Program-made: the position numbers and the translations under genes
In this document: positions 32,343 through 43,900 of the stretch, piece by piece
How the letters are laid out: each line of letters opens with the position of its first letter
Numbering within the stretch: the stretch's first letter is position 1
The notes under the pieces: generated by a model
Databases searched by the model: none
Told to the model about the DNA's origin: nothing
The model's input: only the letters and a program-made list of their open reading frames with translations
Assembly (NCBI GenBank): GCA_965140775.1
Contig: OZ223471.1
Location: 558,001-622,000 of the forward strand
Length of the DNA stretch: 64,000 nt
DNA from: UBA6244 sp965140775
Lineage (GTDB): Bacteria; Bacteroidota; Bacteroidia; Bacteroidales; F082
Direction of reading: 5' to 3'

Positions 32343-34750
32343 AGATTTCGGTGCGCTGCACCTATATTCCCTGCATTTACCTTTTTTACAAAGATTTCGG
32401 TGCGCTGCACCTTTTTTGCCGGTCAATTACTTTTCTTGCGAAGGTTGCAGTGCGCTGCACCTTTGAGCGACCGTCTTGTTTGCTTCAGATGAAACTAGTT
32501 AGCCAAAACTACAGGGACGTTTAGTATTGCTACAGCGTAGCAAGATATTTATAGAATTAAGAATCAAAAAGGCTTTTAGCTCCAGCGGAGCGAAACCATT
32601 TCTCCATCTCAAAAACCCCGGGATTGGATTTCTTCGTGTTTTGTAATCATGGTTGCGGTGCGCTGCACCTGTGAGTTATTCAGCCACCTTTTTTACAAAG
32701 ATTTCGGTGCGCTGCACCATTTTGCCGGTCAGTTACTTTCCTTGCGAAGGTTGCAGTGCGCTGCACCTTTGAGCGACCGTCTTGTTTGCTTCAGATGAAA
32801 CTAGTTAGCCAAAACTACAGGGACGTTTAGTATTGCTACAGCGTAGCAAAATATTTATAGAAGTAAGGATCAAAAAGGCTCTTAGCTCCAGCGGAGCGAA
32901 ACCATTTCCCTATCTCAAAAACCCCTGGATTGGATTTAATTGTGTTTTGTCATCATGATTGCGGTGCGCTGCACCTGTGAGTTATTCAGCCACCTTTTTT
33001 TACAAAGATTTCGGTGCGCTGCACCTTTTTGCCGGTCGATTATTTTTTTTTGCAAAGGTTGCGGTTTGCTGCACCTTTGAGCGACCATTCTTGTTTGCTT
33101 GAGAAAAAACTAGATAGCCAAAACTGTTGAAATGCTACATGTTGCTACAGCGTAGCAAGATATTTATAGAATTAAGAATCAAAAAGGATCTTAGCTCCGG
33201 CGGAGCGAAATATCTTCAAACAAAAACCGAGACATTTCTTATGCAAAAAGGTAATATTTGTAACTTTATTGCCAAAATACTTATTCAAAATGGCAAATAC
33301 CTATTCACGCGCCTATTTTCATCTGATTTTTGCCGTTCAAAACAGAAGGGCGCTAATAAAGCGAGAATGGCGTTCAGAACTTGAAAAATATATTACCTCG
33401 ATAATACAAAACCATGGGCACAAATTATTGGCCATAGGTGGGATGCCTGATCATATGCATGTTTTTATCGGCTACAATTTGAATCAAAAAATTCCTGATT
33501 TAATGGAGAATATTAAAACGTCAAGTAACCTGTGGTTGAAAGAGAAAGAATTGGCAGACGATAAGTTTTCATGGCAAGTTGGGTACGGAGCCTTTACCTA
33601 TTCACATTCACATATTGATACGGTTTGCAAATATGTTCTTAATCAAGAGGCTCATCACAAAAAAAGGAGTTTCAAAGAAGAATACCTCAAATTGTTGGAG
33701 AAATTTAATATCGAGTTTAAAGACGAATATCTTTTTGATTTCTTTGATACTTGATTTTCTCCGGTTGTTGCACCTCTGAGTACTGCCTATGACTGTGCTT
33801 CCTTAGATTTCGGTTTGCTGCACCTTTGAGCGACCATTCTTGTTTGCTTGAGAAAAAAAACTTGTTTTGCAAAAATTACAGGGACGTTTAGTATTGCTAC
33901 AGCGTAGCAAAATATTTATAGAAGTAAGGATCAAAAAGGCTCTTAGCTCCAGCGGAGCGAAACCATTTCTCCATCTCAAAAACCCCGGGATTGGATTTCT
34001 TTGTGTTTTGGCATCATGGTTGCGGTGCGCTGCACCTGTGAGTTATTCAGCCACATTTTTTACAAAGATTTCGGTGCGCTGCACCTTTTTGCCGGTCGAT
34101 TATTTTTTTTTGCAAAGGTTGCGGTTTGCTGCACCTTTGAGCGACCATTCTTGTTTGCTTGAGAAAAAACTAGTTAGCCAAAACTGCTGAAATGCTGCAT
34201 GTTGCTGCGGCGTAGCAAAATATTTATAGAATTAAGAATCACAAAGGTTTTTAGCTCCAGCGGAGCGAAACCATTTCTCCATCTCAAAAACCCCGGGATT
34301 GGATTTCTTTGTGTTTTGGCATCATGGTTGCGGTGCGCTGCACCTGTGAGTTATTCAGCCACATTTTTTACAAAGATTTCGGTGCGCTGCACCTTTTTGC
34401 CGGTCGATTACTTTTCTTGCAAAGGTTGTGGTGCGCTGCACCTTGGAGCGACCATTCTTGTTTGTTTGAAAAAAAACTAGTTAGCCAAAACTGCTGAAAT
34501 GCTGCATGTTGCTGCAGCGTAGCAAGATATTTATAGAATTAAAAATCAAAAAGGTTTTAGCTCCAGCGGAGCGAAACCATTTCTCCATCTCAAAACCCCG
34601 GGATTGGATTTCTTCGTGTTTTGTCATCTTGGTTGCGGTGCGCTGCACCTGTGAGTTATTCAGCCACCTTTTTTACAAAGATTTCGGTGCGCTGCACCTT
34701 TTTGCCGGTCGATTACTTTTCTTGCAAAGGTTGTGGTGCGCTGCACCTCT
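32343..34750. repeat. Array of ~307 bp repeats carrying REP-like short hairpins
   Basis: Six copies of a ~307 bp unit can be followed by the hairpin GCTACAGCGTAGC or a variant at 32529, 32835, 33144, 33896, 34204 and 34511. Each unit also contains GCTCCAGCGGAGC and, on the opposite sense, GGTGCGCTGCACC once or more. All three are 5 bp stems around an AGC (or GCT) loop with unrelated stem sequences. Units 3 and 4 are split by the Y1 transposase gene (33290-33754). Short open frames in the array are not genes. The design is that of REP/BIME sequences with their own RAYT transposase. Confidence 0.85.
33290..33754 (+). CDS. Y1/REP-associated (IS200-like) transposase
   Basis: 154 residues from ATG 33290 (upstream in-frame ATG at 33269 is possible). 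The fold is the Y1_Tnp HUH domain: FHLIFAVQNRRALI at the start, the HUH motif in GGMPDHMHVFIGY, and GYGAFTYSHSHIDTVCKYV followed by NQEAHH. The single catalytic Tyr is probably the one in the KYVLNQEAHH region. Such enzymes nick and rejoin single-stranded DNA at hairpins. It sits in the centre of the ~307 bp hairpin repeats, so it most likely acts on them. The frame is intact. Confidence 0.88.
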   Translation: MANTYSRAYFHLIFAVQNRRALIKREWRSELEKYITSIIQNHGHKLLAIGGMPDHMHVFIGYNLNQKIPDLMENIKTSSNLWLKEKELADDKFSWQVGYGAFTYSHSHIDTVCKYVLNQEAHHKKRSFKEEYLKLLEKFNIEFKDEYLFDFFDT

Positions 34751-34769
34751 CATCCTTTCAAATCCGATG

Positions 34770-34793
34770 AAAAAAGCCCGACAAACGCCGGGC
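34770..34793 (-). terminator. Rho-independent terminator after ferritin
   Basis: On the minus strand GCCCG-GCGTTTGT-CGGGC is followed by six Ts, 55 bases past the ferritin stop codon. Confidence 0.8.
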
Positions 34794-34847
34794 CATTGGA
34801 ATTGTTTAAGTATTCCTTGCGGGAAAAATTTTTACAGTTTCTGAGTT

Positions 34848-35360
34848 TTACACGGTTGGGGCGGAGGGTGCCGCTGCCATACCCTCCAATTCCTTGTCGA
34901 TGTGAAACATGCCGGCCTTATCCGTGCCTACTAGCGAGATTTTATCCAAAATGGTGCTCATCAAATTCTCCTCTTCCAGTTGTTCGGTAATAAACCATTG
35001 CAGGAAATTACCCGTGGTATAATCCCGTTCGTCCACCGTAACGCCATATAGGTCGTTGATGGACGCCGTGATATATTCCTCATGGGCCAAAATTTTGGTA
35101 AACACATCATTGAGCGACGTAAATTCAGCCTCCGGTTTTTCGATGTCGGCTACCACCGCTTTTCCACCTCTGCTATTGGCATAACGCACCAACTTCATCA
35201 TGTGTATCCTTTCTTCTTCGGCATGACCATACAAAAACGTGGCAGCTCCGGGATACCCATTGGTTTCGCACCAAATGGCCATGGACAAATACAAACGTGA
35301 GGAAAACTCTTCTTTTTTTATCTGAGCATTGATAGCTTCAAGCACTTTTAAATTCAGCAT
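34848..35360 (-). CDS. ftnA: Bacterial ferritin (FtnA type)
   Basis: 170 residues. Four-helix ferritin with the di-iron ligands in KEEFSSRLYLSM (Glu), HAEEERIHMMKL (Glu and His), and ITEQLEEENLMSTIL (Glu-Gln-x-x-Glu-Glu). It has no haem-binding Met of bacterioferritins, so it is the non-haem class. It oxidises Fe(II) and stores iron as a mineral in a 24-mer in the cytoplasm, which also limits oxidative damage. It is a single-gene unit, with a strong terminator downstream. No Fur box is obvious. Confidence 0.95.
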   Translation of the reverse strand: MLNLKVLEAINAQIKKEEFSSRLYLSMAIWCETNGYPGAATFLYGHAEEERIHMMKLVRYANSRGGKAVVADIEKPEAEFTSLNDVFTKILAHEEYITASINDLYGVTVDERDYTTGNFLQWFITEQLEEENLMSTILDKISLVGTDKAGMFHIDKELEGMAAAPSAPTV

Positions 35361-35438
35361 AATTCTTTCTTAATTGATTTGATACAAAAATAACACTTCC
35401 CGGGCAGATAGACTAATCCACCCGGGAAGAACTTCATT

Positions 35439-38400
35439 TTAGTTGATGAGTATCTTTTTCACCAAACGACCATTTTCGCTCTGAACCACCACATAATAAA
35501 ATCCGGGGGTGATATGCGCCAGCGAATAATGTTTGGAGAAACTTTCGTTGAAACGGAAAGTAGCCGACGGAATCACCTCCTGACCAAAGGCGTTTAAAAT
35601 GGCTACATGCACCGTTTGTAACTTGTCAGAGGAAATGTTCAGGATGAAATCTCCTGTATTGGGGTTGGGTATTACAGAAATGTCGAAAGCATTATTGTTT
35701 TCCAAGATTCCCACAGGATTGGCCAATACCGCTTCCAGACTGTCTGAAAATTCGCCCATGCCACATCCGTTCGTTCCGGCTACCTTAATCCATGCCGAGC
35801 CTTCGTAGGAGGTGTTCCAATATGCAACGGCTGTGGTTCCGGTGCCCGACATCATCCCTGCTTCGGTGGGGTATAACGACCATGTATACCCCATGGCTGA
35901 AGCAGCAACCACGGTCGTGTATTCACTTTGTGTAGTTACCTGAAGATCTATTTGATCGGGTCCGTCAGGCATCACAGGTGTTTCAGGACGATAATTGATG
36001 GTCAGACTCATGGTGTCGCTGGCCGGCTGACCGTCCACATCTACCATGGTGAGGCTTAGGCGAACTTCTCCGCCGGCCAAATCTTCTGCCGATGGCGTAT
36101 AGGTTGGGTTAAGTACTCCCGGCATATCAAAGGTTCCGGTTCCCGACGTTACCCATAGCAATGAAGAAAAATTGGTGGCAGTACCCGAACAAGAGTAGGT
36201 GTTGCTTGCGCACACCTCATCATCGGGACCTGCAAAAACGGTGCTGGCCATCATGGTGGGCAACGAAATATTGTCCACCCAGGCACGGTCGGCTCCCCCC
36301 GTTCCCGAGAAATCTTTCTCATACGATCACCTGAAGGTATGTGTTCCGGAAGTCACGGGGAAAGATACCCTGGTCCAGCCTTGCGTCGTTCCCGACCAAC
36401 TATTCTGCAAGGTGTTGTCGATAAAAAATTTCAGTTTGTCGAAATCAGGCTCCGACGAAACTTTTTTGTAGAACAAAATGGTATCGTTGGACATCACCTG
36501 GTAGGTAATTTTAAATTCGGTGGTAGAATTGTCGGAGATGGCACCGGATTTGGCATCATAATACCCTTGATAGGGATATTGATTATTGATGATCCAGGGC
36601 TGATCGCCATCAAATTGCCAGTTAAATTTATTGAAGTTACCGATTTCCCAGTCTTCCATCAAAGTACCAATACGAGGATAATAAGGACGCATCACCTCAT
36701 ACCCGGCGGCTTCCAGAGTATAGTGCATCTCACCAAAAATACCTTCGGGCACATCGTCGGCCACACGTACTTCAAATTGAGCAAAACTCGGGTACAACAG
36801 GTTGAGCGTGGGCAGAATGGTATCGCCACTCAACACCATAATGTATGGATTATATGCTTCCAAAGAGGCCTTCACATTTTGAATGACTGCATGTCCCTGG
36901 TTGCTGGTTTCAAACTTCAGTATTGCCGTTTCGCCCGGATCGAGTCGTCCGTTGCCATTGCCCCTGCCTGATCCAGAATGGTCATGGTTCCTGCTGTCAA
37001 TAGTGGTGCGTAGGCTGTTACAAAAAATTCACTCTGCCAGCTCGAATCCTGGTCATCGGTGGCAGTAAGTACAAATGAAATCTGGCTTTGGTCGGCAATG
37101 CGGTCCGACAACTCGATCAGAAAACCCTTTTCAACGGTTACCTCCTGGTTGATGGGTATGGTGCAAAAATCAGCGGTACCATCAAGAATGGTCACCTCGT
37201 TGTTGGTGGTGGCAATGATGGCGGTAACTTCCGAGGCTTCCTCATTGCCAAAATTGGCCATGGTCAGACTGATAAAGGCCTGTTCGCCATAGTCGGCATG
37301 GTGGTTGTTGTTGCCCAGCGAATCGTCGCTCACCTCATGTGTCTGGTAAATACAGTAGGGGCCATTGGGTGCAAAAACCTGGATATTCTCTATCAGGGGC
37401 TTGTGATTTTGTGCAGTAATAAACAATTCCACAAAGCCCGGCGTGGTCAATGGGTCGAAGGTTAAAGTGGCCAGCCCATTTTCGTTGGCCAGCGCCGTGG
37501 CGAGTAAAACACCGTCCCGATTAAGGGCTAAATAGGCATAGGGAGCAGTTTCTACCTGAAACTCCTCGGAGCCAATCATAACAAATTGTTCATGACTCAC
37601 GGGCATGTCGTCGGGTACTGAATAATAAACCATCAGGGAGGGGTCGCCCATGAGGTTGTAGATATCCCAATAGTATTGCTGACGCGAACTGCCGCTTTCG
37701 CTTACGGCCAGATTTCCTGCATACACATGCTGATCCATGGTAGTAAACCAATCTGCCTGAGGTTCGCCGTGGTCGTGAAAAGCACGGTCGTAATTTCCCA
37801 ATCCGGTTTCTTCGTAGGAGGGTGGATTTTCACTGATGGTTCCAACGTCCACGCCAAAATAATAATCTTCGTCCCAATAGGTGCTGTTGGAGGCGCCAAA
37901 ATCACCCACGGCTCCTTTTCCTTCGGCCCTAACAATGTCTTCACCAAAGCAGCAGGTTTGGTATTCGCTTGACGAACAACAGTTTCCGATAAGCAGTCCG
38001 TATTTGCCGGTGTTGGCCAATCCGGGAATATCACTTTGTGAGAAGGGAGGGTCGGCCCATCCCTGAGGACTACAGTGGGCGGTATAGTTGGTAAAAGCTA
38101 CTTCATCGCTGATGTTTTGAATAATTTCGGCAGAAGCTCCTCCACCTTGAGGATAAAGGTAGGTATGTGAAAAAATACCGTGGTCTTCGTTGAAATAGTT
38201 GATGGTTCCGTAGTTGATTTGACCATTTCCCCAATCGGGAGCATAGGTGGCATCGGCACCGGCTACCATCACCACCGTGTCCAGATTGCTTTCCATGGGC
38301 ATGGTGTACTGTTCTACCATCAACGATTTGTCGATAAAGGGCTGTAGTTGGGTAGAATTTTGGGCCGAAAACCGACCATAATAGATTTCGGGGAACAAGT

Positions 38401-39415
38401 CGCCGGTGTATTCCACATAATTGCGGTCGGTGGCGCCATTTCCGTTGTCGTAAGCCGGAATTTGTGCTATGTCGCCCACAAACAATACAAACGAAGGTGC
38501 AGGTTGCTCGGGAGTGGCATTATCGTACAGGTTTTGAATATACGCCTTGATGGCAGGTTTGGTATTTCCAATGGCATCGGTATATCCTTCAATAACAGTA
38601 AACCCTTTACGGCGTTTCCATTGGATAAAAGGTACCAGCTGATCCTTGAACATGGGGTCGGAAACAATGACATACACCACCGGGTTGGTGGTGATTTGAT
38701 TGCGGGAGGTCAGTTGATCGCCATTGTTTAGAAGTTGATTATAAACACCGTTTAAATAGGGCGACCGTGTATTTTGTTTCAACTGAGTTGTGGCGGATAA
38801 ATCGGCATCGTGAAACACCAATTCAAAATTGATGTTGTGTGCCAACTGAACCTCTCCGGTTACCGGATTGTAAGTAAATGGAGATACATCCACCCGGGCA
38901 ATGCGCGCTCCACGTAGGGTTCCCAGAATTTCAACGGAAACCATGGGCTCACGATAAGCGGCATTTCTGGCATATACTTCTGAGTTGAGTTCCACCGGAT
39001 GTGTGGAGCCGTATTTGGATTGAGAAAGTTGACACGGAACGAGTTTGTTGGCAAAGCCTCTGTCTTTCAAATTGAAAGTGCTTTGCTCATAACTGTTTAC
39101 AATTACCTCAATGGTAGCACCCTGAGGAATTTCAATCAGTCGGTGCATTACCGGCAATTCAGGATATCCGGGATGGTTGTTTTTACCCAGTTGGGCCGAC
39201 GACAACCGGACGAAGTTGCCCAGGTCGTTTTTTACGTTGGTAACAAAAATGGAACCTGTTTTAGCGTTCAACGAAAGCGACAACGGGTAGCTTTTCAGCA
39301 CGGTAAGTGCCGATTCTGTCTGGGTGGTGGTGCCTTTAATCAATGTTTGCGACAGCACGGCTATGGTGGGCAGAGCGATCAACAAAAACGTCAATATTTA
39401 GTTTTTCAGTTTCAT
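35439..39415 (-). pseudogene. Decayed gingipain-like C25 peptidase with T9SS sorting domain
   Basis: The gene once ran from ATG 39415 to 35439, over 1300 codons. The start MKLKN is followed by an in-frame TAA (39398-39400) before LTFLLIALPTIAVLSQ. The C25 domain is otherwise intact (FVLFVGDIAQIPAY, His in NYTAHCSPQGWADP, Cys in LLIGNCCSSSEYQ). Near 36960 a one-base loss in a run of Gs shifts the frame inside GNGNGRLDPGE. At 36327-36329 a TGA replaces the expected Trp codon between HTFR and SYEKD. The tail (35439-36278) ends in a type A sorting domain (VIPNPNTGDFILN, HITPGFYYVVVQSENG). Three lesions in a protein otherwise well conserved with 44621-48232 mean recent loss of function. Confidence 0.85.
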
Positions 39416-39566
39416 GGTTTTTTCATAAAAATGTTGGGCCTGATAAATATTTAGTTTATGGCAAAAAGTGGATTTGTTATACACAATTCCGCTTCAAAGG
39501 TACAGCTATCGTCAACAATGGTCAAGAGCAAAGGCTTAATCACAGGTAATTAAAACAATTAAAACT

Positions 39567-40799
39567 TTACTTTAACCGAAAACGGGTGAGTTTGGGGGCC
39601 AACAGTTTTACCGGATACCAGGTGGCAAACATGCCCACTGCCTGAACCGTAAAAAACACCAAAAAGAAATCACTCAGTTTCATTTCAACAGGGTAGGCAT
39701 CAATGATGAATGAACCATCACCTCCACCAAGACCAAGCAAACCAAAATGCTGCTGCAGCAAGAGTAACCCGTATCCCAACAACAGTCCCACCACACTTCC
39801 AGCGGCGGTAATCAGGACACCTTCGGCCATAAATATTTTTCCGATCATGCTGCGGTGAGCACCCATGCTGGTGATGACGGCCATGTCCTTGTTTTTTTCA
39901 ATCATTAAAATCGACAAGGAGCCTATCATATTAAAGGAGGAAAGCAGCAGGATAAATACCAAGATCAGGTAAATAATCATCTTCTCCGATTTAAGTACTT
40001 TAAACAGGGCTTCGTTTTGTTGGAAACGGCTTTTAACCAGGTATTCTTCGCCCAGAATATTTTCAAGTTTTTGATGCACATCTTCCGCATTTGCATTTGG
40101 CTTGAGCATCACCTCCACGGCGGTTACTTCATCGGTATAGTCCATGAGTTTGCGCGCGTATCTCAAGGGGATAAACACATATTTTTCATCAAATTCCTGT
40201 TGAACAGAAAACACGCCCGAAGGGTGCAGCGATCCGGAATTGAAGGCATTGCTCAACTGAAAGGAAGATGCATTGCCCCGCTTGGGGACATAAATGGTGA
40301 GCAGATTTAGCGGGTTATCCGGATTGATATTCAAATGCCAGGCCACACCGGCTCCGGGCACGGCAAAGTTGGTTTCTCCTTCTTCCAGAATAAAATCGCC
40401 GTCCACCATCATGCTGTCGATGTGTGAAATTTGGACGAAGTTTTTGGGAACTCCTTTAAAGCGGGCGATAAATTGCTGGTCGTGGTAACGCAACAGGGCA
40501 TCCTCTTCCACCACCTCCATCACGCTTGACACCTCAGGCAGTTGCAACAATTTGTCCGTCGGAAACTGTTGGTAATGAAATGTTTTACCGGAAGTGGCCG
40601 TAATTTGAAAGTCGGGATTAAAGGTGTTGTACAGCGATTTGATTACCTCTTCAAATCCATTGAAAACCGAGAGTACCACAATCAAGGCCATGGTGCCTAC
40701 CGATAGACCGCCCACGGAAATCATGGAAATCACATTGATGAGGTGGTGTGATTTTTTTGACAGTAGGTAGCGCTTGGCAAAAAACAGGGGTAATTGCAT
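39567..40799 (-). CDS. lolE: Lipoprotein-releasing ABC transporter permease (LolC/E family)
   Basis: 410 residues from ATG 40799, chosen because MQLPLFFAKRYLLSKKSHHL is the typical start of this family; an upstream ATG at 40847 would add 16 polar residues. One N-terminal helix (VISMISVGGLSVGTMALIVVLSVFNGFE) is followed by a large periplasmic domain (~55-275), then three C-terminal FtsX-type helices (IYLILVFILLLSSFNMIG, GVLITAAGSVVGLLLGYGL, FFLVFFTVQAVGMF). With a LolD ATPase (not in this window) it extracts lipoproteins from the inner membrane for LolA. Whether it is LolC or LolE, or a single LolF-like type, is not decided by the sequence. Confidence 0.85.
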   Translation of the reverse strand: MQLPLFFAKRYLLSKKSHHLINVISMISVGGLSVGTMALIVVLSVFNGFEEVIKSLYNTFNPDFQITATSGKTFHYQQFPTDKLLQLPEVSSVMEVVEEDALLRYHDQQFIARFKGVPKNFVQISHIDSMMVDGDFILEEGETNFAVPGAGVAWHLNINPDNPLNLLTIYVPKRGNASSFQLSNAFNSGSLHPSGVFSVQQEFDEKYVFIPLRYARKLMDYTDEVTAVEVMLKPNANAEDVHQKLENILGEEYLVKSRFQQNEALFKVLKSEKMIIYLILVFILLLSSFNMIGSLSILMIEKNKDMAVITSMGAHRSMIGKIFMAEGVLITAAGSVVGLLLGYGLLLLQQHFGLLGLGGGDGSFIIDAYPVEMKLSDFFLVFFTVQAVGMFATWYPVKLLAPKLTRFRLK

Positions 40800-40853
40800 G
40801 TGGTTATCGCGTTGTTGCTTTGGCAAATATCCACATTTTTTGGGCACAGAAAT

Positions 40854-40887
40854 AAAAAAAGGGAGTGAACAAATGCCACTCCCTTTT
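40854..40887 (-). terminator. Rho-independent terminator after the 1195-residue C25 peptidase gene
   Basis: On the minus strand GGGAGTG, a nine-base loop, and CACTCCC are followed by seven Ts, 20 bases past the stop codon. Confidence 0.85.
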
Positions 40888-40905
40888 ATTTCTGATTTGA
40901 GCTGA

Positions 40906-43900
40906 TTACCTCGTGCGCACCAGTTTGTTGGTGATCACCTTGTCTGCAACGGTAAGTCGGTAAACATAAATTCCCGATTGTGCCGTTTCGGCGTTCCATT
41001 GGATGGTGTGACTTCCTGCTGACAGCATTTGCTGATTTTGAACCATCACCCTTCTTCCGGTCATGTCGTAAACTTCGAAGCTGACGGGTGAATTTTGATC
41101 CAGTTGGAAGGTAAAGGTTACCTGATTGTTGAATGGGTTGGGGTAGGCGGTCATACCGTATTGCTGTTCAGGATTTTCGTTTACTCCTGTCCAGGTGAAT
41201 GTTACGCCAAAGAAATGAAGGATTTCGGCCATCAAACCATCTTTGGTGGAACCCGGTTGATTGCCCAATCCGGCAAATTCAAAGGAGGCGCCAATGGTTT
41301 TATAGGTGTCGTTTTCATAGCTTACAGCGGTTACGTAGGCAGGCGATGCGTTGTTGAAAAGCACGTTTCCACCTTCCAAAGCCACCAGTCTGTCCACATA
41401 GTTGTTGATGCCATTGTATTCAAATGAATAGTTGGCTGCAAAGTTCATTAAGTCGCCATTTACGGTACCTAAGTCACCACTACCATCATCGGTTCCTTTG
41501 ATGAAGAACAATAGGTGGGCAGCGGTGGGTTCGTCGTATGCCCAGGTATCGCCACCTTCCATGTAAACACGTCCACCTGCCAATAAGTAGTCAGCCAGCG
41601 CGTTTCCTTCGTCGGTGGTTAGCACGTGATTGTCGGGGTAGGAGCCCAACATGATAAAAATGGAGGAGTAAATTTCCAAAGTTTCGGGCAGTGCATCGGT
41701 TTCCTCCACGCCAACTTGCAATACCTGCAGACAAGCCATCATGGAGTCGGCTGTGGCCACATTGGCCATGTTAACCAACAACACGGGAATTTGTCCCACG
41801 ATGGTGTAGAAGCTGTCTCCCATGGAAATGTCATATTCAGCAAGGGCTTCAACGGCAAAGTTGGCGGAATACCCGGCCGGGGTGTCGCCGGCAGCAGTAA
41901 TGCTAAAGGCCATGGTTTGGGTTTCTCCCTTCATGATGTCGCCAAAATTTTGAACATCTGTGTTCATCGTAATGTAATTTCCCGAAGGTGTGAGTTGTGT
42001 CATCACCTGATAAGCGGCTGATGAACCAGAATTTTTCACCGAAATCAGCACGTCGGCTGTTTCTCCGGCATCGAGTTTTCCATTGTTGTTGCCTGTGGCG
42101 GCATCGTCGATGGTAAATCCGGCGAAATCAAGTTTTGGGCTGTGACCCAACAACATGAAGTTGGAGGTCCACATGGTTCCATCCTGATCGTAGCTGGTGA
42201 GGGTAAAAGTTACCAACGCCATGTTGGGAAGGTCGTTGCTAACCGAAAAGGCATAAGCGTTGAGCACAGTTGCTGTGTCGCTCAAAGCAATGTCTCCAAA
42301 AAATGCAGAATCGCTGGTTATGGTAATATATGGGCTATTGCTGGAGAGAATTCCATAGATGCCAAACCCATCTTCCACACCCACGTTTGTCAACGAAACC
42401 GACAGGTCGATATCTTCAGCATAATCCATCATGCCATCGCCATTACCACCGACATTGTCGTCGAGTACCTTACCCGTGATGGTCATAAAAGGACCCATTT
42501 CAGGGATAATATCAATGGTACTCATATAGGGGATGTAGTTATAGCCTGTCACCACCAAATCGGCAGTGCCCAACTCGGTGAGGGGCTCAAACATGATGGT
42601 GGCCGTTCCACCGGAAACAATGGCGGTACCTAAAATGGCACCGTTGAATGTAAGGGCTGCTTTGGCACCTTCGGCGTTGCAGCTAAGGGTCATGGACGAT
42701 TCGCCGATATGTATTTCGGCAGGATGCGAAACCATCATGTTCTGGGGATAATTGGTGCGAATCACAAGGGATGGGTCACCAAAAACAGTCCAGGTGTCGG
42801 TCATTTCGTTACCATCCGAGCCGTATTCGTCGTTCATCAGCATGCAACCATTCATGGATATTCCGGCAAAAGTTCTTTTAATGTTGTTGGCGTAGGCTTC
42901 GGTAAGGATGTCGTTCATTTCGTCCTGACCGGCCATGGGTGGATTCCAACTTTGGTTGATGGTCGACATCAGTGTGGCGATGGCACCCGTGGGTTCTCCG
43001 CCATCTTCGGCACGCATCCAGGCTTCGGCAAAACAGTTGCCATTCACAAAATTACCATTTACACAGGCCACCGAAAAGATGAAGGGCAATTTACCCACAT
43101 TCGTCAATTGGTTGACGTTGGTACTGCTAAATCCTGACGAACCCCAGGAATTGTCGCTTCCGTGTCCGGTATAATTGATGATGGTAGCTCCTGAGTTTAT
43201 ACCCACAGCTACAGTGCTTGGATTGGGGCTTCCCGGGGCATCATTTCCGCCTTGTGAACCATCAAAATATTCGTAAGCGTAGTTATATCCGTAAGGAATC
43301 AGTTTTTCGTTGCCAATTTTACGTATGTGCTGATAGTCGTATTCGCCGTCGTCACCGGGACCCTGATCGGAAGCAATACCAATCAGTTTACGGTACCAGG
43401 TGGTGTCGGAAATGGGAGTTTGTTCATACTCAAGTACACGTTGTACTTGTGTGGCAACATGTTGTTCGGTTTCAGCCGAAAAACGTCCGCAAAACAGGTC
43501 GGGATAATGGTCGCTTCCCACTACGTAGGTATAGTTGTTGTCGGAATCGTTACCCCCAACCGTGGACGAAGGAACTTGTTGTGAGTCGCCCACCAAGAGC
43601 AGATAAGCAAGTCCTTTGGTGTTGTAATAATTGGCAACATAGGATTTGATGGCCGAAGCATTTCCAATGGAGGCTACGTCCACCAATTCTACCGGCATTC
43701 CGGTTTTAATTTTCCAATCGATGAAAGGCTGGATGGAATCCATAAAGTCGGCATAGCAAATCACCAGCATATTGCCCTCTTCTTCAACCGGCGTGTAACG
43801 GCTACTTGATTGATAGTTAATAAAATGACGTGCATAGATATGGTTGAAACCACCTACTACACTTTCAGGGTTTTCGGGTGCATCCAGGGTGTTGATGGTG

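Noticed and set aside
32343..34750. Possible CRISPR array because of regular repeats.
   Set aside because: Units are ~307 bp, spacers are not unique, the hairpins are REP-like and a Y1 transposase is present; no cas genes.
36327..36329. TGA read as tryptophan (recoded stop) in the peptidase pseudogene.
   Set aside because: Several other genes in the window end in TGA (for example 664-666 and 13987-13989), and the same gene has a TAA and a frameshift, so decay explains it better.
42142..42633. Long open frames opposite the C25 peptidase genes.
   Set aside because: Shadows of high-confidence genes on the other strand; no domains.
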